Source of the DNA: Oscillospiraceae bacterium
GTDB lineage: Bacteria > Bacillota > Clostridia > Oscillospirales > Ruminococcaceae
Assembly: GCA_902766785.1 (NCBI GenBank)
Contig: CACXEO010000048.1
Coordinates: forward strand, 1-64,000
DNA: 64,000 bases
Direction: 5' to 3'
Positions 14,644 through 23,728 of the stretch are shown here, piece by piece. The notes beneath the pieces were generated by a model. It was not told where the DNA came from. It worked only from the letters and a program-made list of their open reading frames with translations, and made no database searches. The position numbers were made by a program, and so were the translations under genes. How positions within the stretch are numbered: position 1 is the stretch's first letter; every line of letters starts with the position of its first letter.

Positions 14644-15240
14644 TTGGATTTTGAACATTATTTTGCCGGGATAGAACCCGGAGGCCTTGTAGATCCATAT
14701 GAAATCAAGCTGCTGGTTTGCTACCTGCTTTCAACCATTTCAGAGCCGCTCACCCCGGACCAGCTCAACTACGTTTTTCAAAGCGAAGGGCTTGTCAATT
14801 ACTTTTCCTACACTTCGGCGCTCAAAGGGCTGCTGGAGTCTGGGCACATTGAGGAAATAAACCAAAACGGCGAGTTGAAATACAAAATCACGCCGCTTGG
14901 GCTGGACAGCGCACATAAGCTCCAATCCAGCCTGCCGCGTTCCCTCAAAGACAAGGTGGTGGCTGTGGCCCTCCAGCTTTTGACAAAGCTGGAACGGAAA
15001 AAGAATGTTGATATCACCCTCAAGCACGTTGAAGACGGCTACCTTGTCCAATGCCGGATTCAGGATGTGGGAAGCGACCTGATGCAGCTTACAATGTACG
15101 CAAATAACGAAACCCAGGCGGAGATTATGAAGCTCAACTTTGAAAAACAAATCGGTCTTCTTTACCGCACCATCCTTGCCGTAGGAATTGGAAACAAGAA
15201 CGCTTTCGGTGAACTGCTGGACAGCTTTGAAACAAAATGA
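14644..15240 (+). CDS. DUF4364 family protein (winged-helix-like)
   Basis: The 198-residue protein begins with a winged-helix-like segment: YEIKLLVCYLLSTISEPLTPDQL, then FSYTSALKGLLESGHIEE and KITPLGLDSAHKLQ. A C-terminal alpha/beta region follows. This matches DUF4364, a conserved clostridial family presumed to be regulatory. The TTG start at 14644 follows GAGGGGG. It is a single-gene unit with a consensus promoter, divergent from ppk2. No target or ligand is known to me. Confidence 0.8.
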   Translation: MDFEHYFAGIEPGGLVDPYEIKLLVCYLLSTISEPLTPDQLNYVFQSEGLVNYFSYTSALKGLLESGHIEEINQNGELKYKITPLGLDSAHKLQSSLPRSLKDKVVAVALQLLTKLERKKNVDITLKHVEDGYLVQCRIQDVGSDLMQLTMYANNETQAEIMKLNFEKQIGLLYRTILAVGIGNKNAFGELLDSFETK

Positions 15241-15380
15241 CATTGCTGAAAAAGCGCGGCTGTTCCCTTACAAACGTACGCGGCAGTTTAAACCGCCAAG
15301 CGTTTAAAGTTCGTCGAGGGCTTTCCTGTTGATGGCTACGGAATTTTGATACTGCAAGTTTGAATTTACAGCAACGAAAA

Positions 15381-15416
15381 CAGGGGCGGTTACCGTTTAT
15401 CATGGTAACCGCCCCT
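15381..15416. terminator. Hairpin terminator between DUF4364 and clpX
   Basis: CAGGGGCGGTTACC (15381-15394) pairs with GGTAACCGCCCCTG (15403-15416). The T tracts are short on both sides, so efficiency is uncertain. It most likely ends the tig-clpP-clpX transcripts. Confidence 0.65.
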
Positions 15417-15450
15417 GAAACATTTAAACAGTGTTATTCCGTTGCGCCAT

Positions 15451-16782
15451 TCAGCTTGATTTTTTCTTTGGCTCCCGTTTCGCTGCCGAAAGGCTTTTAG
15501 CCGAAGAAGCCTTCAGATGCTTGGGTTTATCGCCCCGGATCATCTCAGGCTCTCCAGTCCCCTCCACACACTCAGCCGTAATAACAACCTTTTTCAAAGT
15601 TTCATCACTCGGCGCATCGAACATCAGCTTGGAGAGCACTCCTTCCATAATGCCGCGCAGGCCGCGCGCCCCGGTTTTACGCTCCAAAGTCTTCTTGGCA
15701 ATTGCCACCAGCGCCTCATCCGTGAACTCCAGTTCAATGTCATCCATCGTAAAGAGGGACTGGTACTGCTTGATCATCGCGTTTTTAGGTTCTGTCAAGA
15801 TCCGTACCAAGGCACTCTCGTCAAGCTCTGAGAGGGTGGTAATGACCGGCAGGCGGCCTACCAGTTCGGGAATCAACCCAAACCGCACCAGATCATGCGG
15901 GGTAACATGCTGCATCAAACGGGAAACTTCCTCTTCTGCCTTATCACGGATTTTCGCGCCGAAGCCGAGACCGGAAGTGCCCATTCGTTTCTGAATAATC
16001 TTCTCAACCCCGTCAAAAGCGCCGCCGCAGATAAAGAGGATGTTCTTGGTGTCAATCTGAATAAATTCCTGCTGCGGATGTTTCCGCCCACCCTGGGGAG
16101 GCACGTTGGATACGGTCCCCTCAACAATTTTAAGAAGGGCCTGCTGTACGCCCTCACCGCTGACGTCACGGGTAATCGAGGTGTTTTCACTCTTGCGTGC
16201 AATCTTATCAATTTCATCGATATAGATGATACCGCGTTCAGCGGCCTCCACATCGTAATCCGCTGCCTGAATCAGCCGCAGGAGGACGTTTTCAACGTCT
16301 TCGCCTACATAGCCAGCTTCCGTCAGGGTGGTGGCGTCCGCAATGGCAAAGGGAACGTTCAGAAGTTTTGCAAGGGTTTGGGCAAGCATTGTTTTGCCAA
16401 CGCCGGTAGGTCCTAGCAGAAGAACGTTGCTTTTTTGGAGCTCAACGTCGTTATCCCCGCTGTAAAAAATTCTTTTATAATGGTTGTAAACCGAAACCGC
16501 AAGCGCTACCTTAGCCGCGTCCTGCCCAATGACGTACTCATCCAGGACCGCTTTAATTTCATGCGGCTTCAAAATCATGACGTCCTCCGGCCGGAACTGG
16601 GCGCTTACACCATTTGAAGGCGCCGCCTTTACCAAACCGTCGTCCACCAGCATCTGATAGCAGAGCGATACGCATTCGTCACAGATAAACGCACCATTTC
16701 CGTAGAGAAGACGGTTGACCTGAAACTCCGACTTTCCGCAGAAACTGCAGCGCGGCACTTTGGATTCTTCGAATCCTGCCAT
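15451..16782 (-). CDS. clpX: ClpX, ATP-dependent unfoldase of ClpXP
   Basis: The frame is open further upstream, but homology starts at [18 protein letters not shown], so the ATG at 16782 is chosen, giving 443 residues. The N-terminal zinc-binding domain has CSFC and CDEC. The AAA+ domain shows Walker A GPTGVGKT, Walker B IIYIDEID, the pore-loop GYVGEDVEN and sensor regions, then a small C-terminal domain and a Lys-rich tail (KREPKKKSS). ClpX selects, unfolds and feeds substrates to ClpP. Order is tig-clpP-clpX, as usual, but a terminator-like hairpin sits in the clpX leader. The exact start codon among three nearby ATGs is uncertain. Confidence 0.95.
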   Translation of the reverse strand: MAGFEESKVPRCSFCGKSEFQVNRLLYGNGAFICDECVSLCYQMLVDDGLVKAAPSNGVSAQFRPEDVMILKPHEIKAVLDEYVIGQDAAKVALAVSVYNHYKRIFYSGDNDVELQKSNVLLLGPTGVGKTMLAQTLAKLLNVPFAIADATTLTEAGYVGEDVENVLLRLIQAADYDVEAAERGIIYIDEIDKIARKSENTSITRDVSGEGVQQALLKIVEGTVSNVPPQGGRKHPQQEFIQIDTKNILFICGGAFDGVEKIIQKRMGTSGLGFGAKIRDKAEEEVSRLMQHVTPHDLVRFGLIPELVGRLPVITTLSELDESALVRILTEPKNAMIKQYQSLFTMDDIELEFTDEALVAIAKKTLERKTGARGLRGIMEGVLSKLMFDAPSDETLKKVVITAECVEGTGEPEMIRGDKPKHLKASSAKSLSAAKREPKKKSS

Positions 16783-16831
16783 ATTCATCATCCATTCCGC
16801 CGCTTCGCATCGGCACAAATTTTGTGAAAGT

Positions 16832-16871
16832 AAAAAAATCTTATCATGCGAAGCCAGAGAAATGATAAGAT
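16832..16871 (-). promoter_or_regulatory. Terminator-like hairpin in the clpX leader
   Basis: On the reverse strand ATCTTATCAT (16871-16862) pairs perfectly with ATGATAAGAT (16847-16838), directly followed by seven T residues, about 50 bases before the clpX start. A TATACT box overlaps just upstream. The stem is AT-rich, so it may be a weak attenuator uncoupling clpX from clpP. Confidence 0.5.
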
Positions 16872-17017
16872 AAGTATACATGGGAACCGCGCATGTCCCA
16901 CACGCCGGAAGCGTTTTTGGGGCAATTTGATTCAGACCGCGTTCAGCCAGCTCCACAGCGTACCACACCGTGCGGGATCAGCGGGAATTTCTTTACCAAT
17001 AGTTCCCTGTTTACGAA

Positions 17018-17045
17018 TACCTCCCCCGATGAATCGGGGGAGGTA
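17018..17045. repeat. Strong hairpin between clpP and clpX
   Basis: TACCTCCCCCGAT (17018-17030) and ATCGGGGGAGGTA (17033-17045) form a near-perfect GC-rich palindrome 15 bases after the clpP stop. No T run follows on either strand, so it is more likely an RNA-stability or processing element than a terminator. Confidence 0.6.
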
Positions 17046-17060
17046 AGCATTTTAATCAAT

Positions 17061-17648
17061 TTACCGGGTGACAATAACCTTATCCACAAGACCGTATTCT
17101 TTTGCTTCTTCCGCGTACATAAAGTTATCGCGCTCCGTATCCCGCTGCACTTCCTCGTAGGTTTTCCCTGTATTCTGTGCAAGAATCCGGTTCATTTTTT
17201 CTTTGGTCCGCATTAAATGGTTCGTATGGATTTGTATATCAGTTGCCTGCCCGCTCAGGCCGCCGCCGATTAAGGGCTGATGAATCATAATCTCAGCGTT
17301 TGGAAGAGCAAAACGTTTTCCCTTAGCGCCGCTGGAAAGAAGAAACGCCCCCATGGAAGCCGCCATGCCGATGCAGATGGTGGAAACATCGCATTTGATA
17401 TAATTCATGGTATCATAAATTGCCATACCGGCGGTAATGGAGCCACCGGGGCTGTTGATGTAAAGGCTGATATCCTTATCAGGATCCTGCCCTTCCAAAT
17501 GGAGCAGCTGCGCAACAACCAAGCTGGCAGTCACATCGTTTATTTCTTCCGACAGCATGATAATTCTGTCGTTAAGGAGCCTGGAAAAAATATCGTACGA
17601 CCGCTCCCCACGGTTGGTCTGTTCTACTACATATGGTACTAAGCTCAT
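17061..17648 (-). CDS. clpP: ClpP, ATP-dependent protease proteolytic subunit
   Basis: The 195-residue protein starts [20 protein letters not shown], as in most bacterial ClpP. The catalytic triad is visible: Ser98 in [10 protein letters not shown], His123 in MIHQP, and an Asp in TERDNFM near 174. The [16 protein letters not shown] oxyanion-region segment is intact. It forms tetradecamers with ClpX or ClpC. ATG at 17648 follows GGAGGCG. It lies 39 bases after tig in the same orientation and is probably cotranscribed with it. No CtsR-type heptad repeat was seen upstream. Confidence 0.97.
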   Translation of the reverse strand: MSLVPYVVEQTNRGERSYDIFSRLLNDRIIMLSEEINDVTASLVVAQLLHLEGQDPDKDISLYINSPGGSITAGMAIYDTMNYIKCDVSTICIGMAASMGAFLLSSGAKGKRFALPNAEIMIHQPLIGGGLSGQATDIQIHTNHLMRTKEKMNRILAQNTGKTYEEVQRDTERDNFMYAEEAKEYGLVDKVIVTR

Positions 17649-17687
17649 ACTAACGCCTCCAAAATATCCGGACGCCTGCCGTTTTAA

Positions 17688-19136
17688 TTACTCGGCGTCT
17701 TCAGCCTTGGTTTCAGTTTTCTTCGCTGTGGATTTTTTCGCAGCAGTTTTCTTTGCCGGAGCTTTCTTTCCTTCTCCGCCTTCTGCGGCCCCATCTTTTG
17801 CCTCCGCTTTTTTAGAAGCAGCTTTTTTCGGAGCGGCTTTTTTAGCGGCCGCTTTCTTTTCGGTGATGACTGCAGAATCCCGGATCAGGTCAATTGCTTT
17901 ATTCATAGCGAGGTCTTTGACAATATCGTCAGATGGAATGATCTCTTTAATCTTATCAGCTTCCATATTGTACTGTTCAGCCATTTTCTTGTACTGCTCA
18001 TTGATGTCGTCCTCAGACGGGACAATATTCTCAAGCTCTACAATTTTCTCAAGAGCTAGACGAATTTTGACCTGCTTCTCAGACTGGGCACGGAATGACT
18101 CTTTAAGCGCATCCACATCCATTCCGGTATACTGCAGGTAAAGATCAAGGTTCATTCCCTGGGACTGCAGACGGTAAGCAAACTCATTCACAGCCTCTTG
18201 GGTACGGTTTTCAAACATGACTTCCGGAATTTCCGCTTTCATGTTAGCAACAACCGCGTCAACCAGGTCGTTTTCAACCTGCTCGTCAGCAGCTTTTTGG
18301 TTCCGCTCTTCAGCCTTTGCCTTAATATCGGCTTTCAGCGCATCAAGAGTATCAAACTCGCTGACGTCTTTCGCAAATTCGTCATCAAGTTCAGGAAGCT
18401 CTTTCCCTTTAATTTCATGCAGCTTGATTTTGAAAACAGCCGGTTTGCCTTTGAGCTCTTCCGCATGGTAATTTTCCGGGAAAGTGACGTTTACATCAAA
18501 TTCCTCGCCGGCATTGTGGCCGACCATCTGCTCCTCAAAGCCCGGAATAAACTGGCCGGAGCCAAGCTCCAGGCTGAAATCTTCAGCTTTGCCGCCGTCA
18601 AACGGAACACCGTCAAGAGAGCCGTCAAAGTCAAACACAACGGTGTCGCCCATTTCAGCGGATCTACCCTCAACCGTAATGGTACGAGCGTTTCTTTCCT
18701 GCATCCGGCCAAGCTCGGCGCTAACTTCTGCGTCATCCACAGGATTGACGGTTTTCGTAACTTTTATTCCTTTATAATCGGAAACTTCAACTTCTGGCTT
18801 AACAATACAAACAGCCTTAAAGGTGTAGCCGTCTTCTTTGTTGACTGCAGTAATTTCAACTTCCGGGCGGTCTACCAGTTCGAGCTCCGCCTCTTTGACG
18901 GCCTCTTCCAACGCCGCCGGATAAGAGTTATTGATGGCGTCTTCATAAAACACTTCAACGCCGTACATTTTCTCAATCAGCTTACGGGGCGCTTTTCCCT
19001 TGCGGAAACCCGGAACCTGAATTTTATTTTTATTCTGTAAGTAAGCCTTCTGAAGAGCCTCTTCAAAGCCAGCAGCGTCAACCTTAATTTCCAGTTCAAA
19101 TTTGTTGGTTTCAACGGAATTTTTTGCAACTAACAT
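17688..19136 (-). CDS. tig: Trigger factor with long Lys/Ala-rich C-terminal tail
   Basis: The 482-residue protein has the ribosome-binding domain with signature GFRKGKAPRKLIEKMYG (43-59), the FKBP-type prolyl isomerase domain (about 150-245; GDTVVFDFDGSLDG, GSGQFIPGFEEQMVG) and the helical chaperone domain to about 425. It binds nascent chains at the ribosome exit. Residues 426-482 form an unusual low-complexity tail built from AAKK/APKK/TAKK units with a Gly/Glu patch in the middle, similar in composition to histone H1 or HU tails. Normal trigger factors end near 425-430. ATG follows CAGGAGG. It leads the tig-clpP-clpX cluster. Confidence 0.95.
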   Translation of the reverse strand: MLVAKNSVETNKFELEIKVDAAGFEEALQKAYLQNKNKIQVPGFRKGKAPRKLIEKMYGVEVFYEDAINNSYPAALEEAVKEAELELVDRPEVEITAVNKEDGYTFKAVCIVKPEVEVSDYKGIKVTKTVNPVDDAEVSAELGRMQERNARTITVEGRSAEMGDTVVFDFDGSLDGVPFDGGKAEDFSLELGSGQFIPGFEEQMVGHNAGEEFDVNVTFPENYHAEELKGKPAVFKIKLHEIKGKELPELDDEFAKDVSEFDTLDALKADIKAKAEERNQKAADEQVENDLVDAVVANMKAEIPEVMFENRTQEAVNEFAYRLQSQGMNLDLYLQYTGMDVDALKESFRAQSEKQVKIRLALEKIVELENIVPSEDDINEQYKKMAEQYNMEADKIKEIIPSDDIVKDLAMNKAIDLIRDSAVITEKKAAAKKAAPKKAASKKAEAKDGAAEGGEGKKAPAKKTAAKKSTAKKTETKAEDAE

Positions 19137-19175
19137 GTTGTATCCTCCTGAAATTTATACTTTGCTAACTTTGTT

Positions 19176-19204
19176 ATTATACCACAAAGTTTTTTCGGTG
19201 GCTA
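19176..19204 (-). promoter_or_regulatory. Promoter of tig-clpP
   Basis: On the reverse strand TATAAT (19181-19176) is preceded by TGG, an extended -10. A weak TAGCCA lies 17 bases upstream. The leader is about 38 bases. Confidence 0.65.
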
Positions 19205-19221
19205 GGGTTATTTGTATGTTT

Positions 19222-19923
19222 TCACTTATTGTTAATTTCCGCCACCTTTACCGGGAGAAATTTGGTGAAATCACAAGAAATCAGGCGGTAAAACACCCCA
19301 TCATAGCTACCCGTAGCGGCATATTGATGGGCAGGGCCATGCAGATGACCGTAATAAACCTCTTTCACGCCGTACCGGTGGATGACCTCTAAAATCTCCT
19401 TACAATCCGCTTTAAGTGAAACAGGCGGATAGTGCAGGAACACAATCGGCTTTTTGCCATCCTTTACAGCCAGCTCCAGTGAACGTTCCAGCCTGCCGGC
19501 TTCCCTCAGGATGATTTTCAGGTTCTGCGGTTCACCCGGTTCGTTAATCCAGCCCCTTGTCCCGCAAATTCCAAACTCCCCGAAAGGGTAATAATTATTA
19601 AATAAAATTTTGATGGAATCAAAACCGTTTTCCACCAGAAAATTTTCCACCTTGGTTTTGGTTGAAAACCAGAGATCGTGGTTTCCCTTGAGGATAATTT
19701 TCGTGCCGTTCCGGCGGTGGAGAAACTCAAAATCCGGTTTTACTTCCTCAAAATTCATCCCCCAGGATATATCGCCCGCGATAACAACGGTATCTTCCGG
19801 TGCGACCGTTTTCTGCCAGTTCATTTCTAATTTTTGCACATAATCTTTCCAGCCGCTAAAGATATCCATTGGCTTGTCCACACCAAAAGAAAGATGCGGA
19901 TCCGCAATTACATATAAATTCAC
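19222..19923 (-). CDS. Metallophosphoesterase
   Basis: The GTG at 19923 is chosen for its AAAGGAGG site; the frame continues upstream without one. The 233-residue protein has the calcineurin-type metal motifs: ADPHLS near the N-terminus, VIAGDISWG, LKGNHDLWF, VFLHYPPV and VYYGHLHG. These ligate a two-metal centre that hydrolyses phosphoesters; relatives act on nucleotides, cyclic nucleotides or phosphoproteins. The protein is cytosolic with no signal peptide. It is divergent from the DUF1540 gene and not evidently in an operon. The substrate is unknown. Confidence 0.87.
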   Translation of the reverse strand: MNLYVIADPHLSFGVDKPMDIFSGWKDYVQKLEMNWQKTVAPEDTVVIAGDISWGMNFEEVKPDFEFLHRRNGTKIILKGNHDLWFSTKTKVENFLVENGFDSIKILFNNYYPFGEFGICGTRGWINEPGEPQNLKIILREAGRLERSLELAVKDGKKPIVFLHYPPVSLKADCKEILEVIHRYGVKEVYYGHLHGPAHQYAATGSYDGVFYRLISCDFTKFLPVKVAEINNK

Positions 19924-20030
19924 CGCACTCCTCCTTTTGCCATTCAAAAGCTGACATAAACCCCCGTGCATGCGGAAATAATAGTACCGGAACACGTCAG
20001 TATTCCAACAAATTGAAGGAGGAACGTCTC

Positions 20031-20204
20031 ATGTCCGATTACGGTAAGAATAAAAAACCAATTAACCATGTAAAATGCGATGTAGAAAACTGTATCCACA
20101 ATAACCATGAGTGCTGCTGTACCGCAAAGGAGATTAAAGTTGGTCCGCAGGCTGCTTCCTGCTGCTCCGACACTATCTGCCAGAGCTTTGAAAAGCAGCG
20201 GTAA
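20031..20204 (+). CDS. DUF1540 Cys-rich small protein
   Basis: The 57-residue protein starts at an ATG with a GAAGGAGG site 9 bases upstream. It has the DUF1540 pattern: VKCDVENCIHNNHECCCTAKEI followed by CCSDTICQSF, eight cysteines in all, suggesting metal binding. Such proteins are common in spore-forming clostridia, but their function is not established. It forms its own small unit, divergent from the phosphoesterase. Confidence 0.85.
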   Translation: MSDYGKNKKPINHVKCDVENCIHNNHECCCTAKEIKVGPQAASCCSDTICQSFEKQR

Positions 20205-20245
20205 CAAACCTCCCCGCGCTTGTTTTCCGTTACGGCATACAAGCG

Positions 20246-20274
20246 ATTCACCACACAGATTTTGTGTGGTGAAT
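20246..20274. repeat. Hairpin between DUF1540 gene and thrC
   Basis: ATTCACCACACA (20246-20257) and TGTGTGGTGAAT (20263-20274) form a perfect 12-bp stem ten bases from the thrC stop. It lacks a T tract on either strand, so termination is possible but unproven. Confidence 0.55.
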
Positions 20275-20283
20275 ACATACGCA

Positions 20284-21777
20284 TTATAAGCTCAGCAGTT
20301 CCCTTACTACCTGCGGCATTTCCCCGGTGGCAACGCTCCGGGTAAAACGAACCTCTTTGCCGTCAAGCCCGCTGATTTCCTGCGGTACCGGCATCCCGGT
20401 AAGGATGTTGAGGAGGCTTACGTCGTCAAAATCGTCAGACGGATTCGTCTCAGGTGAAACCGCCTGGATGACGGTATCGGTAAACTTATAGGGGCTGGCC
20501 GTCGACGCGATGATGGTTTTCGTCGTATCGCCAGTTGCTTTTTTGTAATCTTCATAAACCTTGACGCCAACTGCCGTATGCGGATCGCAGACATAGGAAT
20601 ACTGCTCAAAAACCGTGCGGATGGTTTGAAGCGTCTCTTCTTCATCACAGAAACCGGCGCTGAACTCGGCCTGGATTTTTGCTTTAACCTCATCGGAAAC
20701 AGTGAATTTCCCAGATTCCTTCAAATCGGCGTACCACTGTTTAAGCTGGGCGTCATCACAGCCGCAGAGAAGGTAAAGAAGCCGCTCGAGGTTACTGGAA
20801 ATCAGGATATCCATTGATGGGGATGACGTTGTGTAAAACGCGCGGTTTTTATCATAAACCCCGGTGTTGATAAAATCAGTCAGGATATTATTTTTATTCG
20901 AAGCGCAAATCAATTTCCCAACCGGCAAGCCCATATGCTTGGCATAATAGGCGGCGAGAATATTGCCGAAATTCCCGGTCGGGACGACAATATTGACCTT
21001 TTCCCCGAGTTCGATATCTCCGTTTGCCAAAAGGTCACAGTAAGATGAAATATAGTAAACAATCTGCGGAACCAAGCGCCCCCAGTTAATTGAGTTTGCA
21101 CTTGAGAACATCATCCCCCGGCTCATAAGCTGCTCGCCGATCTTCGGATCGGTAAAAATCGCCTTGACCGCCGTCTGGGCGTCGTCAAAGTTCCCTTTGA
21201 TGGCGCAGACCCCCACATTTTCACCCTCCTGGGTGGTCATCTGGAGCTTCTGCATGGGACTGACCCCGTTTTCTGGGTAGAATACCAGGATTTTCGTACC
21301 CGGCACGTCCTTAAAGCCTTCCAGCGCTGCCTTTCCGGTATCACCGGAGGTGGCAACCAGTATGACAACCTCTTTATCCGCAATCGTCTTTTTTACAGAA
21401 ACGGTCAAAAGATAAGGCAGTAGCTGAAGCGCCATATCCTTAAAGGCACAGGTCGGCCCGTGCCAGAGTTCAAGCAGGTAGGTCCCCTCTCCCAACCTGG
21501 CGAGTTCAGCGATTTTATCACTGTCAAATTTCTCAGCAGTATAGGCGCTGCGAACACAGTAGCCCAGTTCCTCCATTGTAAAATCGGTCAGGAATTTAGA
21601 GAGGATAATCTCGGCCCGCTGGACATAAGACTCCTCAATCAGCTCCCCAATTTCCTCAAGGGACATCTGGGGGATTTCTTCCGGAACAAACAGGCCGCCG
21701 TCAGCGGAAATCCCTCGGGCAATTGCCTGGGCTGAGGAAACAACTTCCGCGCTGTTGCGTGTACTTTTATAATTCAT
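20284..21777 (-). CDS. thrC: Threonine synthase
   Basis: The 497-residue PLP enzyme converts O-phosphohomoserine to threonine. The N-terminus YKSTRNSAEVVSSAQAIARGISADGGLFVPE is typical of the long form of ThrC. The PLP-binding lysine is Lys113 in CAFKDMALQ, and the phosphate loop is seen in VATSGDTGKAALEGF and PTGNFGNILA. ATG at 21777 follows ATAGGAG, and a promoter with an 18-base spacer lies just upstream. It is a single-gene unit here, separated from any hom or thrB gene. Length and motifs are normal. Confidence 0.95.
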   Translation of the reverse strand: MNYKSTRNSAEVVSSAQAIARGISADGGLFVPEEIPQMSLEEIGELIEESYVQRAEIILSKFLTDFTMEELGYCVRSAYTAEKFDSDKIAELARLGEGTYLLELWHGPTCAFKDMALQLLPYLLTVSVKKTIADKEVVILVATSGDTGKAALEGFKDVPGTKILVFYPENGVSPMQKLQMTTQEGENVGVCAIKGNFDDAQTAVKAIFTDPKIGEQLMSRGMMFSSANSINWGRLVPQIVYYISSYCDLLANGDIELGEKVNIVVPTGNFGNILAAYYAKHMGLPVGKLICASNKNNILTDFINTGVYDKNRAFYTTSSPSMDILISSNLERLLYLLCGCDDAQLKQWYADLKESGKFTVSDEVKAKIQAEFSAGFCDEEETLQTIRTVFEQYSYVCDPHTAVGVKVYEDYKKATGDTTKTIIASTASPYKFTDTVIQAVSPETNPSDDFDDVSLLNILTGMPVPQEISGLDGKEVRFTRSVATGEMPQVVRELLSL

Positions 21778-21815
21778 AGAATAAACGCTCCTATCTCACT
21801 GGATTAATCGTACCT

Positions 21816-21845
21816 ATTTTACCACAGATCGGCGGGTTGATACAA
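21816..21845 (-). promoter_or_regulatory. Promoter of thrC
   Basis: On the reverse strand TTGTAT (21845-21840) and TAAAAT (21821-21816) are 18 bases apart, with TGG before the -10. The leader is only about 35 bases, too short for a T-box. Confidence 0.65.
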
Positions 21846-21858
21846 CCGTTTTTTGCCA

Positions 21859-22833
21859 TTAAAAAACAATTCCCATCCCGTCTGCGGTAAAGGCGTTTTT
21901 AATCAAACGAATTTCTTTTAAGCTACCGTCCCAGATCACTTCAACCACATCAAAACGCGGCTGGAGCGGCATTCCGTATTCCGCCAGAAAGGCGAGTGCC
22001 GTCTGAACAATCTTTTTTTGTTTAGCGGGGGTAACCGCCGTAACAGGCGCCATCAAAGAGCCCGGCTTCCGGGTTTTGACTTCGGCAAAAACCAGGTAAT
22101 CCCTATTTTTCACGATCAGGTCGATTTCACCATAAGGCGAATGATAATTCCGGGCGACTATCTCATAACCCTGTTGCTCAAAATACCTGGCGGCAGCCTG
22201 TTCACCCGCAGCTCCCACAGCATGGGCGTTGGGAAGATTTCCCCCGGCAAGGTTTTTCAAAAACGTCCTGCGGTGGACAGGGCTGACGCCGTGCTCCATA
22301 ATGGCTTCGTAATGCTCCTTGGTTCCGTACCCCTTGTGCTTGTCGAACCGGTATTCCGGGTACTGCGCCGCTATCTGCTTCATATACCGGTCCCGGGAGA
22401 CTTTCGCAAGGATGGAAGCCGCCGCAATACATGCGGAGGTTCCATCACCTTTCACTATACAGCTACAGGGCTGACGGAGGGTCGCCGGACGGCGGTTTCC
22501 GTCGACCAAGACATACTCCGGCTCTATGGAAAGACCATCCACCGCCCGCTGCATAGCAAGGAAGGTGGCGTTTAAAATATTTATCCGGTCAATTTCTTCA
22601 GCCGTCGCTGCCGCTACACAGTAGCTGACCGCTTGTTCGACAATCAGGTCATAAAGAGCTTCCCTTTTTTTCTCTGAAAGTTTTTTGCTGTCATTGAGCC
22701 CCGGCAAATCCGCACCAGGTGGGAGGATAACCGCAGCGGCGTATACATCGCCCGCCAAAGGGCCGCGGCCCGCTTCATCCACCCCGCAGAGAAGCTTTAC
22801 GTTCAGGCTGCGGTCGTACGCAAACAAATCCAT
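21859..22833 (-). CDS. rnhB: RNase HII fused to a YraN/UPF0102 nuclease-like domain
   Basis: ATG at 22833 follows AAAGGAG, giving 324 residues. Residues 1 to about 195 are RNase [17 protein letters not shown] with Asp19/Glu20, [13 protein letters not shown], and [13 protein letters not shown] with the C-terminal catalytic acid. It removes ribonucleotides and RNA-DNA hybrids. From about 205 a YraN (UPF0102) domain follows: [29 protein letters not shown] and [10 protein letters not shown], the motifs of a Holliday-junction-resolvase-like nuclease fold. These are usually two adjacent genes; here they are one open frame with no stop or frameshift between. It starts four bases after the rbgA stop in the conserved rplS operon. 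Confidence 0.93.
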   Translation of the reverse strand: MDLFAYDRSLNVKLLCGVDEAGRGPLAGDVYAAAVILPPGADLPGLNDSKKLSEKKREALYDLIVEQAVSYCVAAATAEEIDRINILNATFLAMQRAVDGLSIEPEYVLVDGNRRPATLRQPCSCIVKGDGTSACIAAASILAKVSRDRYMKQIAAQYPEYRFDKHKGYGTKEHYEAIMEHGVSPVHRRTFLKNLAGGNLPNAHAVGAAGEQAAARYFEQQGYEIVARNYHSPYGEIDLIVKNRDYLVFAEVKTRKPGSLMAPVTAVTPAKQKKIVQTALAFLAEYGMPLQPRFDVVEVIWDGSLKEIRLIKNAFTADGMGIVF

Positions 22834-22837
22834 CCGC

Positions 22838-23707
22838 CTACTCCTTTGCAGGCGGCTTTTCCAGGGTGATCCGCCCCAGCTTCCCCGCGCGGAACTCGTC
22901 CAGCACGGTAATTGCCGCCCGTTCCGTGTTGACTTCACCGCCCGATATGAGCATCCCCCGCTTTTTTCCCACGGCGCAGAGCAGTTCATATCCGTCGATT
23001 TCCGCGGGAACTTCTACCTTATACCGCTCCGCGAGGGATCCCGGATACTCCAAAGCCAGCAGCTGCAGCAGCCGCATTGCCAGCAGCTCAATGTCAACCA
23101 CATCATCCTTGACAGCGCCCGTGAAAGCAAGGTGTTCGCCCACTGTCTTATCCTCAAACTTCGGCCAGAGGACGCCCGGCATGTCCATCAGTTCCATATC
23201 ACCGCCAAACGAAATCCATTGCTTGGTCCGGGTGACGCCAGGGCGGTCTTCCACCCTGGCGTACTTCCCCCCGGCGATTTTGTTGATAAAAGATGACTTC
23301 CCCACGTTGGGAATTCCAACAATCATAAGCCGGACCGGCCGACCGACCATTCCTTTGGCTTCCCGCCGTTTCAGCAGCTCTGAGAGAACCTCCCTGACAA
23401 GCGGCGGAAAACTTTTAAGCCCACGGCCGCTGGTACTGTCAGTCGCGAGCGCGGGAATACCACGGTTTTTGAAATAGGAACACCAGCTCTGGGTCACCCG
23501 TTCGTCGGCAACATCGCATTTGTTGAGCAGAATAATCCGCGGCTTTGTTTCAATCCATTTATCCAACTCCGGGTTCCGGCTGCTGACCGGGATTCTGGCG
23601 TCAACAAGCTCGACGACCAAATCCACAAGCCTTAGGTTTTGCTGGATCAGCCGCCTCGTCTTGGCCATATGGCCGGGAAACCACTGAATGGATGGCGCTT
23701 CTATCAT
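22838..23707 (-). CDS. rbgA: Ribosome biogenesis GTPase YlqF/RbgA
   Basis: The 289-residue protein shows the circularly permuted GTPase order: G4 LLNKCD (near 60-65) before G1 [13 protein letters not shown] (near 131-143) and G3 DMPG. The N-terminal [13 protein letters not shown] is the family signature, and the C-terminal helical domain binds rRNA. It is required for late 50S assembly. It lies between lepB and rnhB in the typical order. ATG at 23707. Length is normal. Confidence 0.95.
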   Translation of the reverse strand: MIEAPSIQWFPGHMAKTRRLIQQNLRLVDLVVELVDARIPVSSRNPELDKWIETKPRIILLNKCDVADERVTQSWCSYFKNRGIPALATDSTSGRGLKSFPPLVREVLSELLKRREAKGMVGRPVRLMIVGIPNVGKSSFINKIAGGKYARVEDRPGVTRTKQWISFGGDMELMDMPGVLWPKFEDKTVGEHLAFTGAVKDDVVDIELLAMRLLQLLALEYPGSLAERYKVEVPAEIDGYELLCAVGKKRGMLISGGEVNTERAAITVLDEFRAGKLGRITLEKPPAKE

Positions 23708-23728
23708 CTTTTAAACTTCCTCCGTCTT

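Noticed and set aside
16783..16968. Longer N-terminus for ClpX
   Set aside because: The extra 62 codons have no ClpX homology and include the leader hairpin and a TATACT box.
18198..19040. 280-codon forward frame opposite trigger factor
   Set aside because: Antisense shadow of tig with no start signals.
21778..21858. T-box or other riboswitch before thrC
   Set aside because: The gap to the promoter is about 35 bases, too short for such an RNA.
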